DNA of 28,728 nucleotides from Saccharofermentans sp. (GCA_024692105.1 JAILMZ010000020.1:1-28728); one strand, 5' to 3'; positions 16,740 to 25,487 are shown, numbered from the stretch's first letter. Notes: generated by a model not told the origin, from the letters alone. Program-made: numbers and translations.

Positions 16740-18668
16740 ATGGTCAAAAGATTCAGTAAGAAACAGGGAAGCAAGCAGGGCGTAATACTCCTGACTGTTG
16801 TCTTCATCCTTGCAATGGCGATCATCTTCATCGCTGCCTGCATGGTAATGACCCAGGCGACGAGGAATCGTCTGTATTGGAAGGCTGAACAGAGCCAGGC
16901 AAGACTTACAGTTACGTCTGCTGCCGAAGCTTTATATCAGGCGTTGCTTGTCGGAGACTTCAAGGAATCCGATCTCAAGACATTGGCTTCGCAGCAGGCA
17001 ACCGGAATCTTAATAACTGCCCAGGGTCCGGATGGTTATCTTCCTGGCATGTCTACTGATTCCAAAAACTGCACTACTCTTTCTCTGAAGAGAAAAGATG
17101 CTACGTATAGCGAGATCTATGCGTACTTGACTACTACGATTGGCGATGAGTCAGAGAACGTTAAAATTACTTTTAAAGTAAAGCCTAAGACTACTCCAAC
17201 CGGTCTTTTCGGAAACCCTGTTGACTATAACGGTACAGTAGGACAGCTCAACTTCGAACAAATGGGCTATGTTATTGGAGGCGGAACCAAGAGCGATAAC
17301 TTCCTGGTAGTACGTAAAGGCTGCAATGATGCGGATACTTCATCCAACATTTATTCAAAGATTGTATTCGTCGGCGGTAATGTTACTTCACTCAGAGCAA
17401 ATTTACATCCAGGCGCGGATGTTATTCTGCTCGAGTCGGCAAAATGGGGCATCAACGATTATGATCCTAAGCCTGTGTCAGCGGCAGGTGCAACACCTAA
17501 TTACTATTTTGTAAGTTCAGGAAGCACTTCAGAAGCTCTGACGAAGAGTATGCAGTACAGTAATTTCTCAACATCGGGTTCCATTGTTTTTGTTAACCGT
17601 GATATTAATGAGAGCATGCTTAATTCCGATTCAAACCCGGTGTATTCGTTTGATTTAAGCGGAAATTGGAATACTGGTGCGACATACAATTCTGGTTCAA
17701 ACACACTTACAAAGCCTGCGGATTCGGTTCTTTCATCTGCATATGCCAATGCTTCTGTTTACTCAAGTGAGGATTTCTCCAAGAATTCTATTGGTTCATT
17801 CCCGACTACTTCACAGGCTTTCACTAAGCTTGGTATAGATCAGGCTACTCTTGATGCCGGTACGGAGATGACTCTTGATCAGTTCGTAAGTAAATATGGT
17901 AATCAGAGTGCAACTGATACTAAGCCTATGGTTGGTGATGATAATACTTCTAACCCGGGAATAGAGACAGCGTGCATTAAGATTACTACCGGCGGTACTA
18001 TAGGAACAGAAGCTAATGACGGAACGTCACGTTATACTTTCCTATTTGATGGTGGTACAGATTATATTATCTACTTTACCGGCACGGTAAACATGTCAAA
18101 GTGTACTTTTGCTGTTGTAAATCCGGATAGCAGTCATAATCAGTTGATTGTTCTGAAGAAAGGTGCAGATCTTAATATCAGTATAAATGATGCTCAAGGT
18201 GACGCTTATGATGGAGCAGGTTTCCTGTCAGTTCCCCGTGGTACTAATTCAGCATCTACGTCAGCATACCTGACATATATCTACGGTACAGATATTCCGG
18301 GTGGCGAGATGACACAATCGGCGGCTGTATCATCTTATTATGACTCTACCACCAAACCTACGTTCTATGTTATCGGAGCGGGTGACAACCAGGTCTTATT
18401 TGGAGCTTCCAGCTACTTTGAAGGATATCTCGGACTGTTCAATCCGGATACTACTACGACTTCACAAGTATCATGCTCTGGAAACGGCAGTACTGGTCAG
18501 TTCCTGTACGGAAGAATGATGTTTGACGGATGGAACTCCGGTGGTGACGCTGGTAGATTCTATATGCCTTATTGTCCGGGTCCTGGCGATAATTCGTCTC
18601 CGGATGATGTAGAGCTCTATGAGTTCGGTTATACCGTATTAAAAGTCGATTACTACTTCACAGAATAA
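16740..18668 (+). CDS. Orphan PilX-like (pilin-type N-terminus) surface protein
   Basis: 642 residues. A short basic start (KRFSKKQGSKQG) is followed by one hydrophobic segment (about 16-36) and an amphipathic helix with SQARLTVTSAAEALYQAL. This is the layout of PilX-type minor pilins, except that the Glu at position 5 of mature type IV pilins is missing. The rest is a large, Ser/Thr/Gly/Asn-rich, beta-type domain; near the end, FGASSYFEGYLGLFNPD and GQFLYGRMMFDGW recall domains seen in other PilX-like proteins. No pilus assembly genes lie nearby. ATG 16740 is chosen over a GTG at 16731 because AAGGAAGG is correctly spaced only for the ATG. Codons are visibly richer in A and T than in the neighbours. 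The gene is a single transcription unit closed by a strong terminator. Confidence 0.65.
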   Translation: MVKRFSKKQGSKQGVILLTVVFILAMAIIFIAACMVMTQATRNRLYWKAEQSQARLTVTSAAEALYQALLVGDFKESDLKTLASQQATGILITAQGPDGYLPGMSTDSKNCTTLSLKRKDATYSEIYAYLTTTIGDESENVKITFKVKPKTTPTGLFGNPVDYNGTVGQLNFEQMGYVIGGGTKSDNFLVVRKGCNDADTSSNIYSKIVFVGGNVTSLRANLHPGADVILLESAKWGINDYDPKPVSAAGATPNYYFVSSGSTSEALTKSMQYSNFSTSGSIVFVNRDINESMLNSDSNPVYSFDLSGNWNTGATYNSGSNTLTKPADSVLSSAYANASVYSSEDFSKNSIGSFPTTSQAFTKLGIDQATLDAGTEMTLDQFVSKYGNQSATDTKPMVGDDNTSNPGIETACIKITTGGTIGTEANDGTSRYTFLFDGGTDYIIYFTGTVNMSKCTFAVVNPDSSHNQLIVLKKGADLNISINDAQGDAYDGAGFLSVPRGTNSASTSAYLTYIYGTDIPGGEMTQSAAVSSYYDSTTKPTFYVIGAGDNQVLFGASSYFEGYLGLFNPDTTTTSQVSCSGNGSTGQFLYGRMMFDGWNSGGDAGRFYMPYCPGPGDNSSPDDVELYEFGYTVLKVDYYFTE

Positions 18669-18688
18669 TCGCACAACAACTAAATCAA

Positions 18689-18716
18689 AGAGCCGGCTGA
18701 CCAGCCGGCTCTTTTT
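18689..18716 (+). terminator. Strong rho-independent terminator
   Basis: AGAGCCGGCT and AGCCGGCTCT form a perfect 10-bp stem with a GACC loop, followed by TTTTT. It ends the PilX-like gene transcript 20 bases after its stop. Confidence 0.93.
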
Positions 18717-18731
18717 ATGCCTTTTTATCGA

Positions 18732-18759
18732 ATGACAAAAATAATATTAATAATATAAT
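18732..18759 (+). promoter_or_regulatory. Promoter of the murT-gatD operon
   Basis: ATGACA (18732-18737), a 16-base spacer and a perfect TATAAT (18754-18759). It sits between the terminator of the previous gene and the GGAGG ribosome binding site of murT. Confidence 0.6.
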
Positions 18760-18784
18760 AAGAGTACGGATCAGGAGGTAATCA

Positions 18785-20173
18785 ATGAAAGGATTAAGGT
18801 TCTGTCTTGCTCTTTGGCTTGCAAAACTCTCGATTCCCGCACTTAAGTTAACTCACCATAACGGAACGGACTATCCCGGACATCTTGCACTCAAGGTTTG
18901 TCCTGATTTTCTTGACAGGATAGAGAAGCCGCCGCTTGTTATTGCTGTTACGGGTACCAACGGTAAGACTACATGCACGAACATGATCTGCGATGCTTTC
19001 GAAGCAGCAGGCAAAAAGGTGCTCTGCAACAGATACGGTTCTAATATCAATTCAGGTGTATCCACCTGCCTGATCACAGGTTCCACACTGACCGGCAAGA
19101 CCAAATACGACACGGCGATCCTTGAGACGGACGAGCGTTCGGCTCCGAGGATATATCCGTATCTCAAACCCGATTATATCGTTGTGACCAATCTGTACAG
19201 GGATTCCATAATGCGCAACGCACATCCCGAGTATATTCAGTGGGTCATGAACAAAGGCATCCCGCCGAAGAGCAAGATGGTCATCAACGGTGACGATCTA
19301 ATCTCATGCGGAATCGCACCGGATAACGAGCACATCTACTACGGCATCGGCAAGCTCGCTTCCGATACGACAGAGCAGGTCAACAGACTCTGTGACCTGA
19401 GGATATGCCCTGAGTGCGGCAGAAAACTCGTTTTCGATTACCGCAGATACCACCATATCGGAAGGGCACACTGCTCTAACTGCGGATTCAAGTCTCCTGA
19501 ATACGATTACGAAGGACACGATATCGATAAGGAAGCCGGAACAGTCAATGTCACTGACAAGGACGGCACCAAGGCTTACAAGATCGCTAACGACAGTCTG
19601 TTCAACATATATAACACAGTCATGACCGTGGCCCTGATGAGAGACCTGGGTTTCCCTGCTGATGAAGTTCAGTCTCTCATGGACAAGGTCAAGATCCCAC
19701 CCACGAGATTCTCCCGCGTTACGGCAGGACCTTGCACGATTACGACACAGCTTGCCAAAGAGATGAATGCGCTTGCCGTTACCCGTGCCACAGATTATGT
19801 AAGGCATCAGCCGGGACACAAGAGACTGTTCCTTCTGCTTTCATGCTATAAGGTCGCAGAGAACTGGTCGGAGAACATGGGCTGGCTGTACGACTGCGAT
19901 TTCGAGATGATGAACGATCCCCTTATAGATACGTGTGTCGTTACGGGCCCGCGTGCGCTGGACTTCAAACTCAGGCTTCTTCTTGCGGGTGTTCCCGAAG
20001 AGAAGATCCTCTGCAGCGAGGATGAGCGTGAAGCGGCAAAGAAGATGGATATAGCAGCAGGCGACAGCATCTACATCTACTGCGGCATGGTCGAAGGTTT
20101 CGGCGTGGTTGATGACTGCAGGAAGATCCTGACGGAGCGTTGCGAGGCTTTAGGCGGAAAGGAGCAGGCATGA
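18785..20173 (+). CDS. murT: MurT-like Mur ligase with altered amidotransferase-coupling region
   Basis: 462 residues with the layout of MurT, the ligase subunit that works with GatD to amidate the D-Glu of lipid II. The ATP loop VTGTNGKTT (55-63) and the MurT zinc ribbon (Cys208, Cys211, Cys230, Cys233) are intact. Other conserved blocks are not. NFFRDQxDRFGE reads NLYRDSIMRNAHPE; LAKNPAG reads LAKEMNA (323-329); and the NDNAADGRDxSW block reads SCYKVAENWSENMGW (353-367) with two extra residues. That block carries the Asp reported to complete the GatD triad in Staphylococcus aureus. WLYDCDFE and VTGPRA downstream align well, so the reading frame is whole. GGAGGTAATCA supports the start. ATGA overlap with gatD. 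It may be a paralogue with a changed reaction. Confidence 0.85.
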   Translation: MKGLRFCLALWLAKLSIPALKLTHHNGTDYPGHLALKVCPDFLDRIEKPPLVIAVTGTNGKTTCTNMICDAFEAAGKKVLCNRYGSNINSGVSTCLITGSTLTGKTKYDTAILETDERSAPRIYPYLKPDYIVVTNLYRDSIMRNAHPEYIQWVMNKGIPPKSKMVINGDDLISCGIAPDNEHIYYGIGKLASDTTEQVNRLCDLRICPECGRKLVFDYRRYHHIGRAHCSNCGFKSPEYDYEGHDIDKEAGTVNVTDKDGTKAYKIANDSLFNIYNTVMTVALMRDLGFPADEVQSLMDKVKIPPTRFSRVTAGPCTITTQLAKEMNALAVTRATDYVRHQPGHKRLFLLLSCYKVAENWSENMGWLYDCDFEMMNDPLIDTCVVTGPRALDFKLRLLLAGVPEEKILCSEDEREAAKKMDIAAGDSIYIYCGMVEGFGVVDDCRKILTERCEALGGKEQA

Positions 20174-20907
20174 TAATAGAAGTATTGTTCCCGGAAGTCG
20201 CAAACCTTTACGGAGATCTCGGCAACATTGAGTACATTTCCCGTTCGCTTGAAGCAGCAGGCAAAGAGTGCGAGATCATCAACACCGATCTGTACACACG
20301 CCCCGCATTCGCGGACAGGGATGACATAGACCTTATCTACATGGGCCCCGTTACGGAGAAAGGCCAGATCAGGGTCATCGATTCGCTTATGCCGTACAAG
20401 GAAAGGCTCGCCCAGCTGATCAAAGACGGACAGAGATTCTTCATGACGGGTAATGCCGTTGAAGCATTGGGTGAATACATAGAGTGCGAAGAGGGCGGCG
20501 ATAAGATCGAGTGTCTCGGTCTGTTCCCGTTCATGACCAAACAGCGCATGATGGCACGCACCAGCTCGTTTTGGGTAGGCCAGTATGAGGGTCTCGATGT
20601 GGTAGGTTACAAGAGCCAGTTTACCCACATCTATCCAAGCGATGAGAAGGCCGTAACGAGTCTGTTTACGACAGAGAAGGGCGAAGGACTTAATCCCGGT
20701 TTCAGCGGAGAGGGTATTAAGGAGAATAATTTCGCCGGCACATATCTTCTCGGACCGCTGTTTGTCCTCAACCCGCTGCTCCTGAAGAAGTTTCTCGAAG
20801 ATCTCGGCTGCGAAGGCTGCGCACCGCTCTTCGAAGAGGCTGCGATGGAAGCATACAGGAAGCGTCTGGACGAATACCGCGAGCCGGGACGCAATTATAA
20901 GTATTGA
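20170..20907 (+). CDS. gatD: GatD-like protein lacking the catalytic Cys and His
   Basis: 245 residues with the fold of GatD, a class I glutamine amidotransferase. EVANLYGDLGNI (9-20) and AGTYLLGPL (189-197) mark the family. In canonical GatD the nucleophile is in ICGGYQ and the base in GTYLHGP. Here the first reads MTGNAVE with Thr93 in place of Cys, and the second has Leu194 in place of His. The GGG after the third strand is GPV (59-61) and the glutamine-binding GGRT is also absent. Glutaminase activity by the known mechanism is therefore not expected, while complex formation with the MurT-like partner still seems likely. The ATG at 20170 overlaps the murT stop (ATGA); AAAGGAG lies upstream. 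The frame is open back to 20140 but lacks a better start. Confidence 0.85.
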   Translation: MIIEVLFPEVANLYGDLGNIEYISRSLEAAGKECEIINTDLYTRPAFADRDDIDLIYMGPVTEKGQIRVIDSLMPYKERLAQLIKDGQRFFMTGNAVEALGEYIECEEGGDKIECLGLFPFMTKQRMMARTSSFWVGQYEGLDVVGYKSQFTHIYPSDEKAVTSLFTTEKGEGLNPGFSGEGIKENNFAGTYLLGPLFVLNPLLLKKFLEDLGCEGCAPLFEEAAMEAYRKRLDEYREPGRNYKY

Positions 20908-20924
20908 TCAAAAGGAGACATAAC

Positions 20925-21179
20925 ATGCACTACGAATATGCACCTCAGGGAGTTTGCGCAAACAGGATAGATTTTGATATTGACGAGCAGGCGAAGATCA
21001 CAAACATCAGCTTCACCGGCGGATGCAACGGCAACCTTAAGGCCATAAGCAAGCTCTGCGACGGCATGACCGCCGATGAGATCGCAGGAAAACTTGCAGG
21101 GAACACCTGCGGATTCAAGAATACTTCCTGCGCAGACCAGTTCTCCAAAGCAGTACTCGAAGCAAAATCAAAACTGTAA
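20925..21179 (+). CDS. TSCPD-domain protein (TIGR03905 type)
   Basis: 84 residues. GVCANRIDFDIDE, FTGGCNGNLKAISKLCDGM and the terminal TSCADQFSKAV identify the small stand-alone TSCPD proteins. The TSCPD motif is otherwise found at the C-terminus of vitamin B12-dependent ribonucleotide reductases; the cysteines suggest metal or redox chemistry, but no function is established. The start is the ATG with AAAAGGAG seven bases upstream; a TTG 21 bases earlier lacks this. It follows gatD by 17 bases and is probably in the same operon. Confidence 0.92.
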   Translation: MHYEYAPQGVCANRIDFDIDEQAKITNISFTGGCNGNLKAISKLCDGMTADEIAGKLAGNTCGFKNTSCADQFSKAVLEAKSKL

Positions 21180-21239
21180 AAGTCTCTTTGTTATGTTAAG
21201 ATATCGCAGAATGTTTTTGCGAATCGGAGAACTTGTTCA

Positions 21240-21965
21240 ATGCTGAGCATCATCGTGCCCGCCTTTAATGAAGGCAGCCGCATCTACGACAATCTTGGCA
21301 CCATCAGCGCGGCTCTGTCGCGTTTTACCGATGACTACGAGATCATTGCCGTTAACGACGGATCGGGCGACAACACGGGCGATGAGATCATTCGCGCAGC
21401 ATCCGATGACGATCACATAATCCCGGCAGGATACAGTAAGAACCGCGGCAAGGGCGGTGCGATAATCGAAGGCGTTTCCGTTTCGAGAGGGAGCATGGTC
21501 GGTTTTATCGATGCTGACCTGGACCTTTCTCCTGACCAGATAGAAAGCTATGTCAGAACATTGGAAGAGAAGGACGCGGATGTCGTCATCGGCTCGAAAA
21601 TGCACAAGGAGTCCAAGCTCGAGTATCCGCCTGCACGAAAGGTGTTCTCTTTTTGCTACTACGTGATGCTCAAGGTGCTGTTCGGACTCAAGTGCCACGA
21701 TACCCAGACCGGTCTCAAGATATACAAAGGCGACCTTATAAGGAAAGTTGCCGCAGTTCAGACGATCCACGGCTATGCGTTCGATATCGAGATGCTCGCC
21801 CTTGCATCGAAGTGCGGTGCAAGGCTGGTCGAGATGCCCGTTAAGCTTAACTATACGCGCAACACGTCTTTCGGAAGGATAAGGACCAAAGACGTCATCC
21901 GCATGTTTACAGACACCTTGAAGATCTGGTGGAATCTCAGGATACGGAAGACTTATTCCCTCTGA
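21240..21965 (+). CDS. Family 2 glycosyltransferase (DPM1-like)
   Basis: 241 residues. SIIVPAFNE (3-11), VNDGSGDNT (38-46), KGGAIIEG and FIDADLDLSP (89-98) with the metal-binding DAD (91-93) are GT-A signatures. QTGLKIYKG and YAFDIEMLALA are typical of dolichyl- or polyprenyl-phosphate sugar transferases, which load a sugar onto the lipid carrier at the inner face of the membrane. No membrane segment is seen. It could supply polyprenyl-phosphate sugars for GT-C enzymes such as the YfhO proteins upstream, but that is only a guess. GGAG lies ten bases before the ATG. The last 29 bases overlap the convergent MATE gene. Confidence 0.92.
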   Translation: MLSIIVPAFNEGSRIYDNLGTISAALSRFTDDYEIIAVNDGSGDNTGDEIIRAASDDDHIIPAGYSKNRGKGGAIIEGVSVSRGSMVGFIDADLDLSPDQIESYVRTLEEKDADVVIGSKMHKESKLEYPPARKVFSFCYYVMLKVLFGLKCHDTQTGLKIYKGDLIRKVAAVQTIHGYAFDIEMLALASKCGARLVEMPVKLNYTRNTSFGRIRTKDVIRMFTDTLKIWWNLRIRKTYSL

Positions 21966-23295
21966 TATTGCGGTTCGTTACCAATACTATGAGTATGAAT
22001 ATGGCGCAGACGCACCAGATAACGGGTTCGCACAACGCGACTCCGAAATAAGCAAATCTCTTAACAAGATATCCTGCCGTAAAGGCTTTAAGGAGCAGTT
22101 CCATTACGCTTGCTATGACGGGCGTTATCTTTGCACCGACGCCCTGCAGTGCGGAACGCGCAATGAGAAGTATGGCAAGGACAAAGTAGAACGGCAGGTC
22201 GAACCTGAGATAGTAGACCGCGCTGGAGATGATGATATCGTTTGAAGAACCCGAGATCGTCTTTACCATGAATTCCCCGAGAGTATAAATGAACAGCACG
22301 AGCACGGCAGCGATAGCAAATGAGAGCATCAGGGTATGGCGCATTCCTTTCCTGATCCTGTCGTATCTTCCGGCACCGTGGTTCTGACCTGCGAAAGTGG
22401 CAATGGCAGAGCCCAGCGTCGATATTGTCATCATGCAAAGGGAAGATATCTTTCGGGCTGTCGTGTGCGCGGCGATTATGTCGTCACCGAGACCGTTGAT
22501 GGCCTTCTGGAGGATGACCGTACCGACGCTTACGACAGAGAACATCAGCGCGAAAGAAAGACCCGCCGAGAAGATCTCGGATATCATACCGGCGTCAGCC
22601 TTCATGTCCTGTTTTGTCAGGTGGAGTTCCGGCACCTTCCTGATGATGTAGATCAGGCAGGCAAAGGAAGAACAGGCCTGCGCTATGACCGTAGCAACAG
22701 CTGCACCGGGAAGGCCGAACCCCAGCACCGGAACAAACAGTATGTCGAGACATATGTTAAGAGTCACGGACACGATGAGGAAGACCAGTGGGATGACCGA
22801 ATTGCCTATACCCCTCAGTATTCCGGACAGCGCGTTATAGAAGAACACAAAACCTGCGAGCGAGACCATGATGATCGCATAGCTGTGCGCGGTCTCGAAA
22901 ACAGAAACGGGCACGGAAAGAAGATACATCAGAGGCTTAAGCGCCAGCACACCCGCGAAGGTAACAACTATCCACCAGGCCACGGAGATGAGGATAGTGT
23001 TGTATACACTCTTTCTTAGTTTGGCTGGATCGTGCTCGCCGTAGTATTTGGCAACCGCGACAGAGATGCCGTTGCCCATGCCTATCATAAGGAAGTTTAC
23101 GACGTCCACGATGGTAGAGACGGAGCCTATCGCTGTCAGGGCATTATCGCCCAGAGTATTGCCGATGATAGAGATGTCGGTGAGGCTGTATACCTGATGC
23201 AGGATATTGCTCAGATACAGTGGAAGGGCAAACATCATGATGACCCGTAATTCCGGGCCTTTTGTCATATCAAAAGCCTTAGATCTTGTTGCCAT
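21937..23295 (-). CDS. MATE-family efflux transporter
   Basis: 452 residues with twelve predicted membrane segments and MATE signatures: PLYLSNILHQVYSLTDISIIG near the start, IGMGNGISVAVAKYYGE, and the second-half repeat ALMFSVVSVG and FAGQNHGAGRYDRIRKG. Such transporters export drugs or metabolites in exchange for sodium or protons. An ATG twelve bases upstream (23307) is also possible, but only the ATG at 23295 has a spaced GAGG before it. The 3' end overlaps the glycosyltransferase gene on the other strand by 29 bases and no terminator is seen between them. Confidence 0.95.
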   Translation of the reverse strand: MATRSKAFDMTKGPELRVIMMFALPLYLSNILHQVYSLTDISIIGNTLGDNALTAIGSVSTIVDVVNFLMIGMGNGISVAVAKYYGEHDPAKLRKSVYNTILISVAWWIVVTFAGVLALKPLMYLLSVPVSVFETAHSYAIIMVSLAGFVFFYNALSGILRGIGNSVIPLVFLIVSVTLNICLDILFVPVLGFGLPGAAVATVIAQACSSFACLIYIIRKVPELHLTKQDMKADAGMISEIFSAGLSFALMFSVVSVGTVILQKAINGLGDDIIAAHTTARKISSLCMMTISTLGSAIATFAGQNHGAGRYDRIRKGMRHTLMLSFAIAAVLVLFIYTLGEFMVKTISGSSNDIIISSAVYYLRFDLPFYFVLAILLIARSALQGVGAKITPVIASVMELLLKAFTAGYLVKRFAYFGVALCEPVIWCVCAIFILIVLVTNRNIRGNKSSVS

Positions 23296-23406
23296 ATCTT
23301 GCCTCATATACCAAACAATAACATTCTAGAAATCAATAGTGAGAATGTCTTTTAAATGACTTGTAAATTTATGATTTTGATGGTGTTTTTACTTATTCGC
23401 TTAGAG

Positions 23407-23412
23407 TATAAT
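23407..23412 (+). promoter_or_regulatory. -10 element of the HD-Nudix-DUF4037 operon
   Basis: A perfect TATAAT within TTAGAGTATAAT lies 44 bases before the TTG start. The -35 (TGTTTT at 23384, 17-base spacer) is weak. A short hairpin in the leader (GGAAGG 23423-23428 with CCTTCC 23434-23439) sits just before the ribosome binding site. Confidence 0.45.
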
Positions 23413-23455
23413 GTACGAGGTTGGAAGGGGAAACCTTCCGTAAGAGGAGTACGAA

Positions 23456-24049
23456 TTGGCTTTATATTTTCCTAAGCATATCACCGAGTACAAGCTCGCT
23501 AAGGACTTGTTTACCCGCGGTAAGGATATTATCCTGAGCTCGGAAGCACAATCATTGAAGGGATACACCCAGCACGGAACGACCACCGTGTTTGAACACA
23601 GCGTTTCCGTAGCCAAGTTCAGCCTCCTCTTTGCATACGCCATTGAAAGAAGATTCCCGGGATTTGAGATCGATAAGACGAGCCTTGTAAGAGGCGCGCT
23701 TCTTCACGACTATTTCCTTTATGACTGGCACGATCCGGATCCGTCGCACAGACTGCACGGCTTTACGCATCCAGGTACCGCTTTGAGAAATGCCGAGAAG
23801 GATTTCGAGCTCAATGAGATCGAGAGGGACATAATCTGCAAGCACATGTTCCCGCTTACGATCGTTCCCCCGAGATTCAGAGAGAGCGTTATCGTCTGCC
23901 TCGCGGACAAGTGGTGCGCACTCTGCGAGACTTTCAAGGTGGATGTTTCTTCTTATCTCATCTACCGTGTAAATTACCGCATCGCGCTTGAGAGCGGTGA
24001 GCTCACGATCAGACACGGCAGGGATGAAGCAGAAGAAGTTCCCGCTTAA
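23456..24049 (+). CDS. HD-domain phosphohydrolase
   Basis: 197 residues. His48 in FEHSVSVAK, His84-Asp85 in ALLHDYFLYDWHD, His130 and Asp151 in CLADKWCAL follow the order of the HD superfamily H...HD...H...D metal site; His92 and His101 are further candidate ligands. Members hydrolyse phosphate esters of nucleotides or related compounds. The gene starts with TTG, supported by AGAGGAG six to seven bases upstream. It is first in an apparent operon with a Nudix hydrolase 9 bases downstream, which points to nucleotide turnover. The substrate cannot be read from the sequence. Confidence 0.9.
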   Translation: MALYFPKHITEYKLAKDLFTRGKDIILSSEAQSLKGYTQHGTTTVFEHSVSVAKFSLLFAYAIERRFPGFEIDKTSLVRGALLHDYFLYDWHDPDPSHRLHGFTHPGTALRNAEKDFELNEIERDIICKHMFPLTIVPPRFRESVIVCLADKWCALCETFKVDVSSYLIYRVNYRIALESGELTIRHGRDEAEEVPA

Positions 24050-24058
24050 CTTTTACAT

Positions 24059-24544
24059 ATGAGGATCAAGAATCTTACGACACTCATCTACGTCACGAGC
24101 GAAGATGAGTGTCTTTTTATCAGGAAGACCGGCGAGGGCGATATCAACCTCGACAAATACCTCGGCATCGGCGGACATTTCGAAGACGGCGAATCGCCTG
24201 AAGAGTGTGTCCTGCGTGAGCTTTATGAAGAGTCCGGGATCAAGCAGGATGATCTCACAGGCTTTGCGTACCGCGGTCTGGTAACGTTCGTGTCGGAGCA
24301 GTATGACAACGAATACATGCATGTTTTTACCGCGCAGCTTCCGGCGGAGAAGAGGCCTGAACATTTCGAGTGCGATGAAGGCGAGCTGTCGTGGGTGCCC
24401 GTAAAAGATATCTGCAAACTTCCCGTGTGGGAGGGCGACAAACTGATGTTCGCAAAACTCTTCTCGGATGACAGCCGTTTCTTTACGATGAAGCTCTGCT
24501 ACGACGGAGACAGGCTCGTCTCCCATACTGAAGCCGTATATTGA
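24059..24544 (+). CDS. Nudix hydrolase (MutT-like)
   Basis: 161 residues with a complete Nudix box at 39-61, starting GHFEDGESPEE and ending RELYEESGI, which carries all metal-binding glutamates. The fold start LTTLIYVTSEDECLFIRK is typical. Such enzymes cleave nucleoside diphosphates linked to another group, often oxidised nucleotides. No clear Shine-Dalgarno precedes the ATG, which lies 9 bases after the HD gene, so translation may depend on the upstream gene. Its stop is one base before the DUF4037 start. It contrasts with the damaged Nudix box of the protein at 4751-5170. Confidence 0.93.
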   Translation: MRIKNLTTLIYVTSEDECLFIRKTGEGDINLDKYLGIGGHFEDGESPEECVLRELYEESGIKQDDLTGFAYRGLVTFVSEQYDNEYMHVFTAQLPAEKRPEHFECDEGELSWVPVKDICKLPVWEGDKLMFAKLFSDDSRFFTMKLCYDGDRLVSHTEAVY

Positions 24545-24545
24545 T

Positions 24546-25487
24546 ATGTCCCAGACAGATAACAGCCGCAGATTCTATCTAAAATTCGTCCAGCCGATGA
24601 TACAAGAAAAGTTCGGCATGTACGAAGGCCGCATCGCGGTGGGACTTGCAGGCGAAGGTTCCGACTGTTTCGGTTATGACGACTTCATGAGCCGCGACCA
24701 TGATTTCGGAACGGGTGTCTGCCTGTGGCTTACCTGCGCTGACTATGAGTTGTTCGGTGATGCTCTTCGCGATGCCTATGATGATCTGATCGCAAAGATG
24801 CCGGGAAACAATCTGACCGCCAGGCTTAAAGCCAGAAGGGGCGTCATGACCATAGACGGTTTTTATTCCAATGTACTCGGCATCACCTTACCTGCAGAGC
24901 AAGGACAGCTGACGGAAGAAGAATGGCTTGCCCTGGATCATTCGTGTCTTGCGACTGCCACCAACGGCGAGGTTTTCAAAGACGACCTCGGAGTATTCAC
25001 ATCGTTCAGATCTTATCTGCTGTCTTACTATCCCGACCGTGTATGGAGATTCAGGATAGCAGATGAACTGCATAAGTTTGCTTCAGCGCTTCAGGTCAAT
25101 TACGCCAGGTGCATGTCGAGGGGAGATACGGTTGCCGCAAGGATGTGCCATCTGAACGGACTGGCTGCTTCCATGGAATTGTTCTTCCTTTTACACAGGC
25201 AGTATCCTCCGTACTACAAGTGGACATACCGCCGTATGTGCGAGATAGAAGACAGTCTGTATGCACAAAGGGTAAAGGATCTTGCCTGTGCCGTAAGTAA
25301 TCCTTCTGTCTGGGAAGGCAAGCAGTACAGCGCTGATTATATTAATCTGTCTGACCCCGTTGTCTTAAGTGCGGAGATGGTCGCAGAGTCCGTCATCGAT
25401 CTCATGTCACAGACGGGACTTGTTACCGCATCGAACAAGTATCTGGAAAAGTACGTTGATGCGGTGATGGACGGCGCCGGTCAATAA
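24546..25487 (+). CDS. DUF4037 protein (nucleotidyltransferase-like)
   Basis: 313 residues. VGLAGEGSDCFGYDDFMSRD (33-52), followed by HDFGTGVCLWL, is the hallmark of DUF4037 and has the G-S followed by D-x-D pattern of the polymerase-beta-type nucleotidyltransferase fold. The remainder is mostly helical, as in proteins that pair such a domain with a helical bundle. No substrate is known. It begins one base after the Nudix stop and ends the HD-Nudix-DUF4037 operon; no clear terminator follows. Confidence 0.85.
   Translation: MSQTDNSRRFYLKFVQPMIQEKFGMYEGRIAVGLAGEGSDCFGYDDFMSRDHDFGTGVCLWLTCADYELFGDALRDAYDDLIAKMPGNNLTARLKARRGVMTIDGFYSNVLGITLPAEQGQLTEEEWLALDHSCLATATNGEVFKDDLGVFTSFRSYLLSYYPDRVWRFRIADELHKFASALQVNYARCMSRGDTVAARMCHLNGLAASMELFFLLHRQYPPYYKWTYRRMCEIEDSLYAQRVKDLACAVSNPSVWEGKQYSADYINLSDPVVLSAEMVAESVIDLMSQTGLVTASNKYLEKYVDAVMDGAGQ

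Noticed and set aside
18785..20907. Frameshift or sequencing error as the cause of the altered MurT/GatD motifs
   Set aside because: Sequence on both sides of each altered block aligns well with the family in the same frame.
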